Origin: Adineta ricciae
Lineage: Eukaryota > Rotifera > Eurotatoria > Adinetida > Adinetidae
DNA length: 64,000 bases
Assembly: GCA_905250025.1 (NCBI GenBank)
Contig: CAJNOJ010000008.1
Span: 372,001 to 436,000, forward strand
Reading direction: 5' to 3'
Position 1 is the stretch's first letter. Every line of letters begins with the position of its first letter. Below the pieces are notes generated by a model. That model had not been told where the DNA came from and searched no databases. It saw nothing but the letters and a program-made list of their open reading frames with translations. This document shows positions 11,503-24,225 of the stretch, one piece after another. The translations under genes and the position numbers were made by a program.

Positions 11503-14500
11503 TCAATGAGCTGTTAATGCTGATGGGATCGGTGGCAGTTGTCCCGAGGTCGGACGCGATCGATTACCAGTTGCTGAACTACTACGTCTATTGCCGGACT
11601 CCATAATAGCAATTTGTTCGTGAAGTCGTTGAATTTCCTGGCGTTGATGTTGGATTAAATTCTCTAATTCTCCTTGTCTTTCTTTGACAATGTGTGCGTT
11701 CTGATGTGTATTCAATGCTTGAACAATATCTTCTGTGGTACGTGCAGCTGTTTTACGACTGATACCCATAGCTGTTTGAAGTTCTTGTAACTTAACTCGA
11801 GCAGCTTTCAATTCGCGTCGTAGATCGTTGATTTCTTTGATTAACGTGACGTTTTCCTGAGTAAGTGAACGTTTGAAATGAGGCTAAAATCGTTTGGGTA
11901 AAACGAAAACTTACTTGCATGATACGAATGTTTTCTGTTTTGTGTCTTTCGGAGTCCTTATCAACTTTAGCCTAGCAAAAAAAAGCAATGAGAGACAGGT
12001 TCGAGTGAAAATATCAAAATACCTTTAAACTTCGAACAGTTCGTTCGAGATGATCACGTTGTCGAGCATATTCTTTAGTTATGTCTTGATCGATATTGGC
12101 TTCTTCGGTCTAATTCAATGAAAATTAGTTCAAACAAAGTGTTATTTCGATGGTCATTTACCGCATCTTCTCGAACATATTGAGCATAGATCTCGGCAAC
12201 GCGTTGTGTCAATAATTTTGGTTCGGTAATCAATGCTGAACAATTGTGAATATCTGTTTTGATACGTTTCAAAGCCAGTTCCGAATCTCGTTTCTATTAG
12301 AAATGGAAAAATCGATTAGCTTATGGATGCATAAGTTTCATTGACAAACCATTTGTTTTTCTTGTTGTAAAGCTAGAGAGGACGCATTTAGTTTCGAACG
12401 TAATTCTTCATTTTTCAGTTTTTCTTCATCATTGCTTTTACTCAATCGTTCAAGCTCAGCTTCCATCTGAAAGAACAATCAATTTTCGAAAACTGAATGA
12501 ATAAAGAAGAGAATAATGAAGATTATTTACATTTGTAATTTGTTCCTTTTTATCTTTGATTTCAATTTCACGCGGTTCAATTTGTTTCTTCAATTCTTTG
12601 ATCTTATAATCCAAGACGAACTTGAATTTTTCTAATTCTTGATTTTTACGTTTCAATTCATAAATTCGTTTTTCCTAGAGGAACATATTCGATAACGTTT
12701 TTCTTTCCTACAAAAGATTTTACTTTATCTTGAATGGTTTCATCCCGCTCTTGGATTTCTTTTTTCAATCCTTCGATATCCTTTTTCAGCCCACGAATAT
12801 TATTCTGTAATTTTACTTCTTCACTCTTGGAATTTCCCAAATCGACTTCTTTCTTTCGAATACCTTCTTCTAAATCTTTCACCTTGGCAATGATAAAAAT
12901 GGAATCGCTCGTTTTTCCTGCAAATATCAACCTACTTTTCGTTGATAGGTTGTACTTTTATTTCTCAAATTGACGTTTTCTTCTTTGCATTGACTCAACG
13001 CTTGTTCATTTGCTTGCATTAATTTGAGAATTTCTTCATCGGCATCCTCTTCAATTTGACGTTTAGTTTCCTCGTAATCACGCGATTGTTGTTTGCCTTT
13101 CTCATGTTCCTTAATAATGATACAGATGATAGATGAAGTTTAATTCGAAAATAACATACGACAAATAGTTGGTTTTTGATCTTCTCGAGTTCCGTGGTGT
13201 ATTTCAATCGTTGCCGTGCGACGTCTTCTTCTTTCTTATTTTCCAATTCGGTCAATTGCCGTTCGTAGTCTTCTTGGGTTTTCTGGGTTTTACTTTGAAG
13301 ATCTTGATATTTCTCATATTCGAGCATGAGCTTTTGATTATTGGAACTTTCTACGAACAGACAAAAGAGAACAAATCAAAACTTCGTTCAGGAAAATTCT
13401 ATTCAACTGATACGCAAATTCATGGCTGATTAGATCAACTTACGAAAAGAAGAATACTACATGAAAATAATGTTTTAAGAGAAAACTTCTTAGAGAAGAG
13501 ATCTTCCTTACCTAAATCTTGTAATTCTTTGGTTTGCTTTTCCAGAAGATCATGCAGTTGTTCAGCATGTTTACTAGCCTCTTTTTCTTTTTCGGCAGTA
13601 ACAACGGTATGTTTCATTTTCAAATTCTCCATTTCTTGCATTAATTTATCACCTAAGTCACGAATTCGTTCCGTGTAAGTCATGTCTTTCAGTTTCAATT
13701 GATAATCATTCTCTTCACGCAATTCCGACACACGTTGTTTCAATTCACGTATCAGTGCGTTCTTCAAACAGATCGAATTTACTAGCGAGAACAGATCAAA
13801 ACAGAATATTTACTTTTTCTTCCAGGTCACTTTTTGTAATCAGAATTTCCTCAGCATAGATGATGTCTTTCTCTTTTTTCGCAATACCAACTTCTTGTAA
13901 GGTCCATATGATGACAATACCATCATCACCGACAGTGATAGCATATTCATCTAGATATGTGATGCGTAACTAAATAAAGATTATGTTTGAATAGTAAACG
14001 ATTGGAGCCAGGAATTCAAGTGCATTACTCGATTGATCATGCCAACATGTCCGACGTATTCGGTGAATTCATCCGGTTTCGATAATGGGAATGCGTATGA
14101 CCGAACAGTTCCTTTCGAAGTGCCAACTAATAAAGATTTACCCGTATGACTAATTGCAATCGATGTCGGCTGAACGTCGTCCGGAGTGATTGGAAGTTCA
14201 CGAACGATTTGCTAAAAACGAAATTGACTTAATCATCTGTCAGAAATAAGTGAGAAGAGAACAAACTTGTGCTTCGTAAATTTCCTTAATTTTTCTATCA
14301 GTACCCACAGCAAATACTGTTTTAGCATCAGCGCTAATGCCGAGTCCTGTGTAACCACATGCTTTTAGAACGGCCTCGTGTAATCGTTTCGAGGTTGCCA
14401 CTTCCCATTCATAGATGGCTCCATCCATACCACACGAGAACAATCGTGCATCATCCGGTGACCAAACCAGCTGTCGGACCTAAAGGTAAAACTTTATTTC

Positions 14501-16457
14501 AACATTTTTCTATCGAATGCTCAACAGACTTTGCCATTGTGTCCTTTTAAACTGGTGACAGAGTCTAGAGTAATTGTAGAATAGATTTGAATCACATTGC
14601 CATGTACGGCAGCAAATAAGTGTCCACCATTGCTAAACAACGCTTCACGACAACCACGGATAGGAATGTCTTTGAATAGACGAAGGTCATCGATCAGGAT
14701 TGTGAATAATTTCAGTTTATCTGCAAATCCAACGAGAATGAACAAGCCCGATGGATGTAGAGAAACAGCATAGGCTTCTTCTTGAAACTCTTTACATATC
14801 TCAAGTGCACTAAAACAAATTGCATTGCTCGTTTTATCGAAAAGATACAAAATAATAAACTCTTACCCTGTTTCATAATTCCAGATTCGGACGGTTTTAT
14901 CGACGCCGCAAGTGGCGATCAGTTGTTTTCGAATACAAGTATCACATCCAGTCACTTGAGCACAATGATTGCCATCTGCTAAGAATGTGAACGTAGCAAC
15001 ATCCTAAAACATAGGAGAAATGAAAAAAAAAACAAAATGTTGTTGATAGTGATCCCTTACTTTGGTGATATCGATGTTGGAAAACGAAACTTGATAGATT
15101 TGTTGATGATCTGTAGCAACAACTAACGTCTCTTCCGAAGGACTTAAACACATGGAAGCAACTTGTTGGTTATTCATCTTCTCAGAATTGTTGGGCAAGA
15201 CAATTTCTCGATTACGTCGATAATATTCTCGATTGTCATCAATTCGATCGAACATATATACTTTGTTAACGCCAGCAGCAACCAGAATACCACGTGAAAA
15301 TGGTACGATACATGTCACTTCAGATTTATTGGCATAATTATCCTCGAGATTAATGTCCATGTTACTTTCACCAATGCCTACACGATCGTCACCAGAATGT
15401 AGACTTGTTACGGATCTGAAATGTATTCAAAAATAGAAAACCTTCAATGTTGAAAGTTACTGTTTTACCGTGACTCAAATTTTGCATCAAGTTTGATCTC
15501 ATGAAGGATTTCACCGTTTTGGATCAAAAACAGTTTGCCTTGATCAGTGCCAGCTAACAATCGTTCATCCGATACCCAGCAATGGCAAGTGAAATTGTGT
15601 TGCTCTTGTTTAAGATTTTGAGATGGTTTCAATACGGATTCGTTATATCGAAACATTCTGAAGATGCCATTGCCAATCGCACATATCTGAGTATTATCTT
15701 GAGGATTGAACGAGACCTAAACAATACGTGGGACTTCAAAGCTTGCTTCACTAGTATTTTGTATGTTTTCATCGGTATTATTCGTGAAGCTTTATGAGTG
15801 CAATGAATAGGAAATCTAACTTAGTTGAATTCTTTTCATTATACTCAATTAAGGCCGACTATATTGGCTTTTCGTATTTAGAGATAATCTCATTAGATTA
15901 GCTATGTGGATAACGAACCTGATTAACCGAGGCAGGCGCTTGTGAAGCTGTTGTTGATTTTATATCAATGCTAGCCATCACCTTTCCTTTTTCCCAAGAC
16001 CAATAGATGAGCGAGTGGTCGGGAGCTCCACCTTGCGTCAATAAATATTTCGAATCCGGTGAGAACAGTAATGAAACGATATCGCTAGACTTCATTGTTT
16101 CAGGTTGTAATGTTTTTCTTCGTTTACCAGTTTGAAGATCATAGATGGTCACTGATGGATGATCGTTGATTTTTTCAGCAATGGCTATCACACGTCGATT
16201 CGGACTAACAGTCATTGTTGTCAGTGCTAGAAAACATCATATTGTTGTTTATATCACATATGCTAATGAGAACTTTTACCTTGAGCGTTGATTGAACATG
16301 GAATAACTCTTTGTGATTTCTGATCGATACCATATAGGACAATATTTCCACCAGCGATGTATACAACGGTCTGCTCATCTTGAAATGCCAAGCCGTTCGT
16401 GACCAAACTTCGCACACCGATGACTTGTTTTACAGAAAGAACACCAGGTTGAGCCAT
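11503..16457 (-). CDS. CFAP57: CFAP57 (WDR65), ciliary WD-repeat and coiled-coil protein (copy A)
   Basis: Nineteen exons from 16280-16457 down to 11503-11856 sum to 3723 nt, an open frame of 1240 aa; human CFAP57 is about 1250. The first 650 or so residues are WD40-type repeats forming beta-propellers (for example [42 protein letters not shown]). Residues about 690-1190 are a nearly continuous coiled coil rich in Glu, Lys and Gln, and the C-terminus is a short Ser/Thr/Arg-rich tail. CFAP57 is an axonemal protein of motile cilia associated with inner dynein arm assembly, which fits an animal that swims and feeds with ciliary bands. The start [17 protein letters not shown] matches the conserved opening of the family. 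An X-box-like motif lies about 150 bases upstream. Confidence 0.94.
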
Positions 16458-17258
16458 GGTTTAAGAGAATGATCGAATTGAGGAGTAACAGGTAACTATC
16501 GGTCTGTTTATTGACAGAATACTTGACACTTTATTGTAATTCAACAAATGTAATCTAAACTCATTTCGAATGTATATGAATATCAGTGACCATTTTTGAT
16601 TGTTATAACCATGACAACAGTGGTGTACAGGTAAACATTGAAACTACTTAAAAAATAGTCCAAGAAAAAAAAATCGATATTTAATTATTAGTGGATTGAG
16701 AGAATCCAGATGAGTAAAATTTATTGTTAATTTCAATTGAAAATTTATATACGATTGTATGTGGCGCTAGTTGCATCATTACAGATTTTACATGCAAGAA
16801 TTGCTGCTTTGAATTTGAAAACGAAAGAATGACAGTTCAGTTCAAATTAGAGTCGAGAAAGTAAACTATCTATGATCCAATGAATGTTTCGTGCTGTCAT
16901 AACGATTTCCTTGTGGTAAACCGAATGTTTTTTTTTAATGTTTCATACTTAACAATTAATGTATCTCGAGGGCGAGAGTATGTTGACTTTATGCATGGTT
17001 CACAATTATCTATCGTTCGTTGCTATCGACGATCTACTATATTATCGGGCAAAGCTTAAAAATGCACGCCGCCGATATTCATTCAGTCCACGTGTGTCGC
17101 GTGTATATAAATAGATATCACGTAGAACCAGAAAGAAAAATCTTGTTTATTGAAAATGAAGAATACATGAAACAAGAACAGAGATAAAATCTCTTCAACT
17201 ATCCCAAAGAATATATATGAAGATGAGCGATCACTATAAGTCTCATAATGAAAAATTC
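16458..17258. other. Spacer between CFAP57 and NUPR1-like genes (copy A)
   Basis: About 800 bases without a supported gene. The left part is the CFAP57 promoter (conserved island 16483-16629). The right part is the 3' flank of the NUPR1-like gene. Copy B differs here by several substitutions and small indels. Confidence 0.4.
16605..16618. promoter_or_regulatory. X-box-like RFX binding site upstream of CFAP57 (copy A)
   Basis: The sequence ATAACCATGACAAC fits the ciliary X-box consensus GTHNYYATRRNAAC at 13 of 14 positions (the first base is A, not G). It lies 148 bases upstream of the CFAP57 start codon, within the distance usual for RFX sites of ciliary genes. The surrounding 147 bases are identical in copy B. 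Function is inferred. Confidence 0.5.
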
Positions 17259-17541
17259 CTATTTCTTTTCGTGTTTTTGATTCTTTTCATTATTGACCAT
17301 GGCTTGAACAATCTTTCGTGTATCACCGCCAGCATCGTGATGTTGCGAGTTCAATTGTACTTCCACTTTACTACGTTGTTTGCCACCACTAATCAACACA
17401 TATTTAAAAGTTTTTAATAATCTTCGCGATGAATGTTTTCGCTTGTCGTTACCTGCCGGCGTTTAAATACTTTTCATATTGTTCATAGGTATCTTCGGGA
17501 TTCTGTTCAGCTAATGCTGAGGCCGAATTTGTCGACGACAT
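17259..17541 (-). CDS. NUPR1 (p8)-like small stress-response nuclear protein (copy A)
   Basis: Two exons (17453-17541 and 17259-17388) give 72 aa; vertebrate NUPR1 is about 80. The pattern DTYEQYEKYLNAG, then a Gly-Gly-Lys basic stretch, then GGDTRKIVQAMVNNEKNQK parallels the conserved core of NUPR1: acidic-aromatic helix, Gly turn, bipartite basic region, and a GGHERK-like segment with a Lys-rich end. NUPR1 is an intrinsically disordered chromatin-binding protein induced by cell stress. The gene is too short to stand out as one frame because the 64-bp intron splits it. The two window copies encode the same protein; they differ only at silent positions. Assignment rests on pattern matching of a short, low-complexity protein. 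Confidence 0.7.
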
Positions 17542-18161
17542 TGGAAATAGTTACGTTGAATAGTCTAGAAAAATTCGAATGAAACGATTTGTGTGTAGCG
17601 GTGAAAGATCAAACGAACGCAAAAATGTGAAATGTTTTACTGATATTATAGTCTCCGTCGTCATCGTCACCTCTACGAACGAAATAGAGAAGAACAGCTG
17701 CGCCACTTGACTAAGCCTCTATTAAACTATAGGAGCGATGTTTCGAGAAAAACGAATATCTACAAAGGAAAGAAAAAGTCACATATGGTTAAAATCACAT
17801 GCCAAGGAAAAATTCGAAACGATAGTTTTTTTCCAAAACGAAAAAATTCGACAGAAGAAACGTTCATTTAATTCTTCGATTGACAAATCTATGATTTAAC
17901 AAAGACGATAATTATTTATTGATGCAAATTTGATGTCGATAAATAATGCACGAAAGAAAAAGTTGTTAAAAGAAAACATTGAAGAAAAGATTTGCTCCGT
18001 CTGGCATTCATACAACAATTTTGCTTTGAATCTCTCTGAGAATGTTGATAAACAAATCAACGGCTGATTAATGGATTGCACAATACCATATATTATCCGT
18101 TAGATTGAATATACAAACATTCCTATTTCTGCGTTCGCGTTCTTTGGAAGGCAAAGCAATT
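17542..18161. promoter_or_regulatory. Shared 5' region of divergent NUPR1-like (-) and CD225-like (+) genes (copy A)
   Basis: The two genes are divergent and separated by 620 bases, so their promoters share this region. No open frame with a motif is present. No clear TATA or heat-shock element was identified. Confidence 0.4.
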
Positions 18162-18673
18162 ATGTTTTCTTCACAAGTGTGTTCGATCTTTCATTCGCAT
18201 CCTAAACTAACTTCGTGCCATTGGTCATCACCAGGTCGATCGATAACAAATGAGCGGGGTACTACTTCATTCGGTTATGGTAAGACAATGTCGCAAGATA
18301 TGATTAAATATTATCCTTCTCATTGGTTTAGAACAATCATGCCAAAGTTCAGCACAATTATTTGTCAATAAAAAAGCACATCCCAAACGACACCTTCTCT
18401 GTGCACTTATTGCAACTATCTTATTCCTTCCGACTGGTAAATGATAGAAGTCAGAACAAAAAATGAATCGTCATTTGTTGATATCTCATAGGTCTGGGAG
18501 CGATCTATTTTGCATCAAAATCTTGGAAATGCGAGTGCCATGGCCATTACGAACAAGCATTGATTTACTCGAATCGATCGTTTTCGTGGGCAGTAGCGAC
18601 ATTCGTCATTGCACTCTTCTTGTATTTGACCGTTGGTCTATTTATTGTTATCTGTAAATCTCGTCCGTATTGA
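18162..18673 (+). CDS. CD225/dispanin-like two-pass membrane protein (copy A)
   Basis: Three exons (18162-18279, 18332-18436, 18492-18673) give 134 aa. The N-terminal 65 residues are Ser/Gln-rich and probably cytosolic. From about 68 the pattern HPKRHLLCALIATILFLPTG begins an intramembrane or first transmembrane segment with a Cys-containing loop (KCECHGHYEQALIYSNRS), followed by a clear second segment (WAVATFVIALFLYLTVGLF) ending in KSRPY. This layout and the GLGAIYFASKS and A-x-x-YS-N-R-S-F motifs are those of the CD225 family (IFITM, PRRT, TMEM233, TRARG1 types), which act in vesicle fusion and trafficking. Subfamily cannot be told. Copies differ by a few residues. Confidence 0.75.
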
Positions 18674-18827
18674 AAACAAATATATGTATTTATGAGCAAT
18701 CGTTCAATCGAAACAACTGATATTTATTGAGTTTTTTTCTGAGGTGAATAAGAAATATCTAACTAAAAGAGCAAGATTAAAATCGCAGTCTAGCTAATTT
18801 CTGTTTATAGACGAATTTGAATAGTTT

Positions 18828-21800
18828 CTATGCCAATGTTACACGGAATGTTCGAATTTGCATGGGTTTTAAAACAATATTCACATCTTTGACGGAGATT
18901 TTTTCTAGAAGAAGGAAAAGGCGATAGTGCAAAGTCAAGGAAGGATATTTGAAACTTACTGGACTTTTTCATCTTCGATGATTCACCTTCTTTAGTTATC
19001 CATTCTAATCGTTCCATATCAGCTAGTGCTAAATTACCTGCTAAAGTTAATTCAACAATATCAGTAATAGTGCCCAGTGTTTGAAATAGTTGTTGTAAAT
19101 CAAATGTAACTGCATTTGAATACGTATCATCTTCGTTCACTTCAAAATAGTGTTCAACACGAATTAAATATTGTTTGGTATCGAGTTGATCGAACGTCAA
19201 CAAATGAATATTTAATGGAAGGTCCTTTGTTAGAGCAGACCATGTTTGACGATACGTAGCAGAGTAATCAGCATAGGATAAATGCGGTAAAGCATAGGTT
19301 GCTAGTGGACGCATGTATAAGTTTTGAGATTGAAATCGATGATAGAGAGCACTTGATTCAGGCTTTTCGACGATGAGAAAATGTTTACCACGGACAACAA
19401 GACCTTGTCCAAAAGCAGTTTCATTTAAGGGTTCGCCGACACCGAGTGCATCATCAAAAAGCGTACGTCTGTGTACCATCAGTTCGAGTGAACCGTCACG
19501 GATACTGCCACCACCTTCAGATCGATCTATGAAAAGGAAAACATATGGAATAGAGAATCTTTTGCCTTTTCTATCGTACCAGTGAGTATGGTTAATTGAC
19601 GATTAGATTCTTTAATCCAAATACGACTATTGACTGGATAATAGTTTCCGCTGACTGCTTCGACTTTTGTGTAATTCCACGTGGGACGATAATCTCGTAC
19701 ACGTTCGAGAACTTCACGTCCGTTAGCATCTGTATAAAATTTCGCTCCACTTTGAATGTCTGTATCGTAACGAAGAATAATTTCTTTGCCAACGTCGTCT
19801 GCGATTGGTATCGGCCCAACTGTCCATTGAACTTCGACTGCTTTTGAATCGTCATAAAGAGTAATTTCTTGACTGGCCCAATCATTGAAGACAATCACAG
19901 CTGTTTGAATAGTTTCGCCTTTGATACATGTTCTGGCAAATATCGGTGATCATCATGTTTCCTCAGTGTACCAAAAAGAATCGACTTACATCGAACGAGT
20001 GCAACTGACTTGCTGTGGATTTGATGAAATCGGTCGAAATATGTACGCACCAGATGCTTGAAATTCTGATTGAGAGTTATTACCCGGTGCACCTAAATTG
20101 TCGATGTTAATTATACATCTCATACGAGAATTAAACTCACTTGAATACCAATAGATTCCTTGACTCGTAAATGGAACAACAATATTCTTTTTCAAGTTTG
20201 TGATTTTCAGTAGATTGCCGTTATCATCCAATTCAACTCGAAGATACTACAAACGTATAACAGATTGTAACTTAGATATATATTCGATTAAATTCCTGTT
20301 ACTTCATTTTCTAGGACACATTGATCATTCTTACTAATCGAAACGTCGGTCTGTTCATCAGTTTCACTGGCTAGAACAAAATCATACTTTTTTGTTTATG
20401 ATGCTCAATTCCATGTTTTGATGCTTACTTTTGACTTCAAAATAATACGTATTGAAACCAAGAGCTGGTAAGAGAACTTTAAAGACAAGTTGATTGGTAG
20501 CAAAACTCTTTCGGCCGGGAATTTTCTTTGTTGGTTCAGAGATTGGAATGAACTATCGAAAGAACACTCAAAAACATAAGAAATCGCGTGAAATGGATCA
20601 TACGTCAGCTAAAACTGCGTGTTCGGTTGCGTCACGGATGGAATATTTTTTCGTCACAGGCACTCGAACATGACGAGTAATCGTGTGTACAGTTGGATTC
20701 CAAAGTGTTAATGTGAACTATCATGGATAAATAAAATAAATCGAGAAAGAAAGTCTTTTATTGCACTTACTTGATCTTGTCCTTCGATCGGTAAACATTC
20801 GCTAATGTTTGTTAACTGACAAAGAAACTGAGGCGCTTTTGGTGGTATTGTCGCATCCTTTGATAACAATTTTATATAAGCAGCATTGATCACATCCTAA
20901 AGAGTTACAAAAAATGTTCTTTGGTTATAGATTTTAGTGTGATTTCGACATACCACTGCTGCATCAACACCCTCCGCTAGACGCTGGGCATAATCTTCGG
21001 CAACATGTTGTTTTTCCGTTCCACTTATTCCATCGTGGTGTTGAACAATACCCATTGCTTCGCCTACAATAAGAACATTATGGTTCGATATGTTTTCTCT
21101 CTGGAAGGAAACTGTCTTACTCAACGGAAAAGTTCTATTGCGTATATTAGTATTGGCAAATGCATTCAACTGTCTAGTTGCTTGTAAAATATTGTTTGTG
21201 CGACGTTCGTAACCTTTCAATGCTGCTCGTGATGTAAAATAACCAGTCCAAAAGCCATGTGGATGATGTGAATACGGGAAGAAGTCATCCGTTTTCGATG
21301 TCCAAAGACGATCAGCTTTATTCAAAGCATACAGATAACATGATGGGGTCGAATAGAACACATTCACGTCGCTACCATTGGCTTGCTAAATATATTTTCT
21401 TGGTTTGAATAGAATGATCAAATCGAGCGACTCAATACCTGTGCATTGACATATTTGATAAGTTTATCCATATTTTTAAACCATTCATTAGCATTTTCGT
21501 ATTGAAAATCACTACCCATAGTCATAATGATATGATTTGTTGCAAAACCGTATGCCTAAAAAGATACTTTGATGATTTATTTCTTAGTTGTAAAAATAGC
21601 CGACGAACTTCGTTATGTGCAGTATCAATAAATGCTTTAACGCGCTCTGGAACGTTATAATCATGTAAACGAGGATCATCCTAGGAAAGCATATTTGTGT
21701 CGGGATGAAACCAAACAAAAGCAACTCACCATGATTGGTTCATCACCACAAAGTATATCGAAACAAAAGGAACTGGGAGGAACATACAGATTTGGTAAAA

Positions 21801-22757
21801 GACCGGTTAATAGCCAAGCTTGACGGTCTACATATACATGTAACATCTTCTCATTTAGCTCTCTAATATTTCACTCAATCTTTACCTAGATTCGCACTAG
21901 CTTTCCAGAGCATTTCCATTGTCTTTGTTTTATTACGTTGAGTGTAATCTTCGTAATCCGAACGACCAAAAAATAGACCGTCAAAACCCATCTATGTTAA
22001 TTATTAAAACTCGTATTTCAGTCAAATGATCTAAGGAAAATCGAATACCTGTGCAAAAAGAGATGCTTGCTCCCTGGAGTGTCCGAAAGGATCGATCTGC
22101 CAACCGATCTTTGGTCGTCCACATTCACCGAATTGATCACGTAAAAATTCCGCTCCCAACGCATGTTGATCAATAATGGAATTGTAATGCGTCGACGCTT
22201 CATCATTCATACACCAGCCACCAGAGATGAATTCCAAACGACCTGTAAAAAGCCAATGCATAACTCTTTGAACTTTAGCGAAACACTCTACCTTCACTAA
22301 CGAATTTCTTCACTTTATCATGTATTTCATCCGTTTGCTGATTCCACCAGCGCCAGAAAAAGGCCATTTCAACGTAGATAAAACGTCGATCAGGATTATC
22401 TTCTAATGCACGCACCACCGAATCGAGAACGTACTGAACTCCAGCATGTTGAATATTATTTCGAGCTGAATAAAATCGAATTTATCCTACAAAGAACGTT
22501 AGCATATTCTCATTTACCTCCATAATAGTACTGATCAACGGTTTTTAACCATCCGACATCGTCGTGCGTATGTGCAACTATGTGAACATTGAGTTTCTTC
22601 GGATCACCGACATTGCATGCCTAGACAGAAGATTGTATTAGATATCTAGAAAATCAATCAATCTTACAGCATAACCACAACCATTTGATGATTTGATAGG
22701 TACTGCAATGCAGAGCGATATTGAAAAGGCTAGAAATGCGATGAATGAAATGTACAT
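18828..22757 (-). CDS. MAN2B1: Lysosomal alpha-mannosidase, GH38 (copy A)
   Basis: Nineteen exons sum to 2967 nt, giving 988 aa; the human enzyme is about 1010. A signal peptide ([18 protein letters not shown]) starts the protein. [11 protein letters not shown] at 46-56 holds zinc ligands, the nucleophile is Asp173 in [23 protein letters not shown] follows, and [13 protein letters not shown] carries the further zinc histidine. The enzyme removes alpha-mannose from N-glycans in lysosomes. Exon sizes keep phase throughout. The last exon (18828-18904) reads in a frame ending [11 protein letters not shown], the typical PMEIRTF-type GH38 terminus; a longer frame running to 18805 passes through the last intron and is wrong. 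The convergent CD225-like gene ends 154 bases beyond its stop. Confidence 0.95.
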
Positions 22758-23217
22758 TGTACAAAAATCACAAACTAGAATTGAAAAGAGCAGAGTGAAC
22801 TGAATGAATTTTGATTATCAACACGAACTTACCCACTTGTGATTGGTAAAGAAAAGTGTTGAAAGAAACTGTACCGGGACAATCTTTATCACAGTTTAAT
22901 AATAATAAAAGAAAGAAATCTATAGATTAATAATCAAACAATTATTTGATGAAATATTACACATGAGATCGAGTACATTTTCACTATTCTAACATAAATA
23001 GATAAGAAGAGTACACGTATATAAATATATTTAAAAAGTAACGAAAGATAAGTGCAGGTTTATCAGAATTACTTATGATAAAGGGTCATGGTCAAAAAAT
23101 AGCATTATATGACACACCTTGTTCAGTGCAACGATAGATATCACGTAAAACTTTTCTAAAAAAGTGCATACGCAACGAAGTGTATCCGTGTAAATAAGCG
23201 CAGGTGATACCGGTGCT
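22758..23217. other. Spacer between mannosidase start and JTB stop (copy A)
   Basis: A 460-base non-coding gap holding the promoter and 5' leader of the mannosidase gene and the 3' UTR of JTB. Nothing recognisable is seen in either strand. Confidence 0.4.
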
Positions 23218-23709
23218 TCACTCGTCGCTAATATCAATCTGTCGTTTGATTCTCTCAATCATTTGTTTATCTAAAGTCTTCTGCCTCCAATAAACACTAA
23301 TAACCGATAGTAAACTTAGGGAAAACATTAGACCTTCAAAGTACCAGAAGTGTTCCTTTTGAATATAGATTGGTACTGGACATGCGCGATAGACTTTAAT
23401 GTTCGACTGTGGACAGAAAACTGATTCGCGAAAGCCTGTCGGTGAACAACCCATAGCTTTCGAACGTATGTTAAATGCTGAACATTTCGTACAGGATTCG
23501 ACAACATCAACTGTCTCTGTAAGATAACATGGATATTTGTGTTGATCATCAGTTGTAGACATGTTTGCCGATGTTGATGAGTGCATCGATGACATTTTAG
23601 TCATGATAAACATCGAATGTAAACGCGCTATGAAGACGATGCTTACTGTCAAGAATAAAGTAGCGGCAGCACAAATAATAAAACGACGACGAGTTAAATA
23701 ATCAATCAT
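23218..23709 (-). CDS. JTB: JTB (jumping translocation breakpoint) family membrane protein (copy A)
   Basis: A single 163-aa frame starting MIDYLTRRRFIIC. A hydrophobic signal-anchor lies at about 9-30. The extracellular domain has the conserved Cys pattern (PCYLTE, SCTKCSAF, MGCSPTGFRESVFC, ACPVP), then a transmembrane segment (WYFEGLMFSLSLLSVISV) and the short basic tail RQKTLDKQMIERIKRQI, which matches the JTB signature RQRQLDRKALEKVRKQIE. JTB is a small conserved transmembrane protein with a midkine-like fold, implicated in cytokinesis and mitochondrial function. An in-frame extension upstream to 23757 crosses a splice-acceptor-like site and differs in length between the two copies, so the start at 23709 is preferred. 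Copy A and copy B proteins differ at about 8 of 163 residues. Confidence 0.92.
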   Translation of the reverse strand: MIDYLTRRRFIICAAATLFLTVSIVFIARLHSMFIMTKMSSMHSSTSANMSTTDDQHKYPCYLTETVDVVESCTKCSAFNIRSKAMGCSPTGFRESVFCPQSNIKVYRACPVPIYIQKEHFWYFEGLMFSLSLLSVISVYWRQKTLDKQMIERIKRQIDISDE

Positions 23710-24225
23710 GAGTGAGTTGTATCTAAAAATAGGATGCAATTTTACAATGTGACTCATTATCTACAATGGAACCGAGTGAAAAAATCCAAATGTGTACCTG
23801 AGATTTTTGCGTTGTTGCCTTCTTTGCAATCGATCTTGTCAAATATGATGTTCAGGGATGCTTTTGTAAATGAAAAAACAATCATGATACCGTTTCGCTT
23901 GATTAGCGTAGCCAGCAAAAGGTACATATATATATTCTAACAATTATTCGCCGTGGTGCAACCGCTATCCAATCACTTTAGCACCAGTGACATCTGGCAA
24001 ATGAAAAAGAATCAAAATGAAATTTATTCGTAAAAATCAATTGAACTCTTTCTGTTTAAGTTTTTATCTAAAATTTTAGCTACGTCAAAGAAAAATATCA
24101 ATCAAACCAATCGTCACAAAGAACTAGATGTTCACACACACACACATCTAATTGTGTTTATTATTTTTAATTCTTTCTTCCAATAACTGGTGACATAGAT
24201 ATTCTTATCTATTGATTAGTGTATC
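23710..24225. promoter_or_regulatory. Divergent region between JTB (-) and PABPN1 (+) (copy A)
   Basis: About 515 bases with no coding signal, flanked by divergent start codons. It includes a (CA)n microsatellite at 24133-24146. The sequence just upstream of PABPN1 is nearly identical in copy B. Confidence 0.4.

Noticed and set aside
23710-23757. In-frame upstream start for JTB copy A (MSHIVKLHP)
   Set aside because: Copy B has a two-base difference that breaks this extension, and a splice-acceptor-like sequence lies just before the preferred start.
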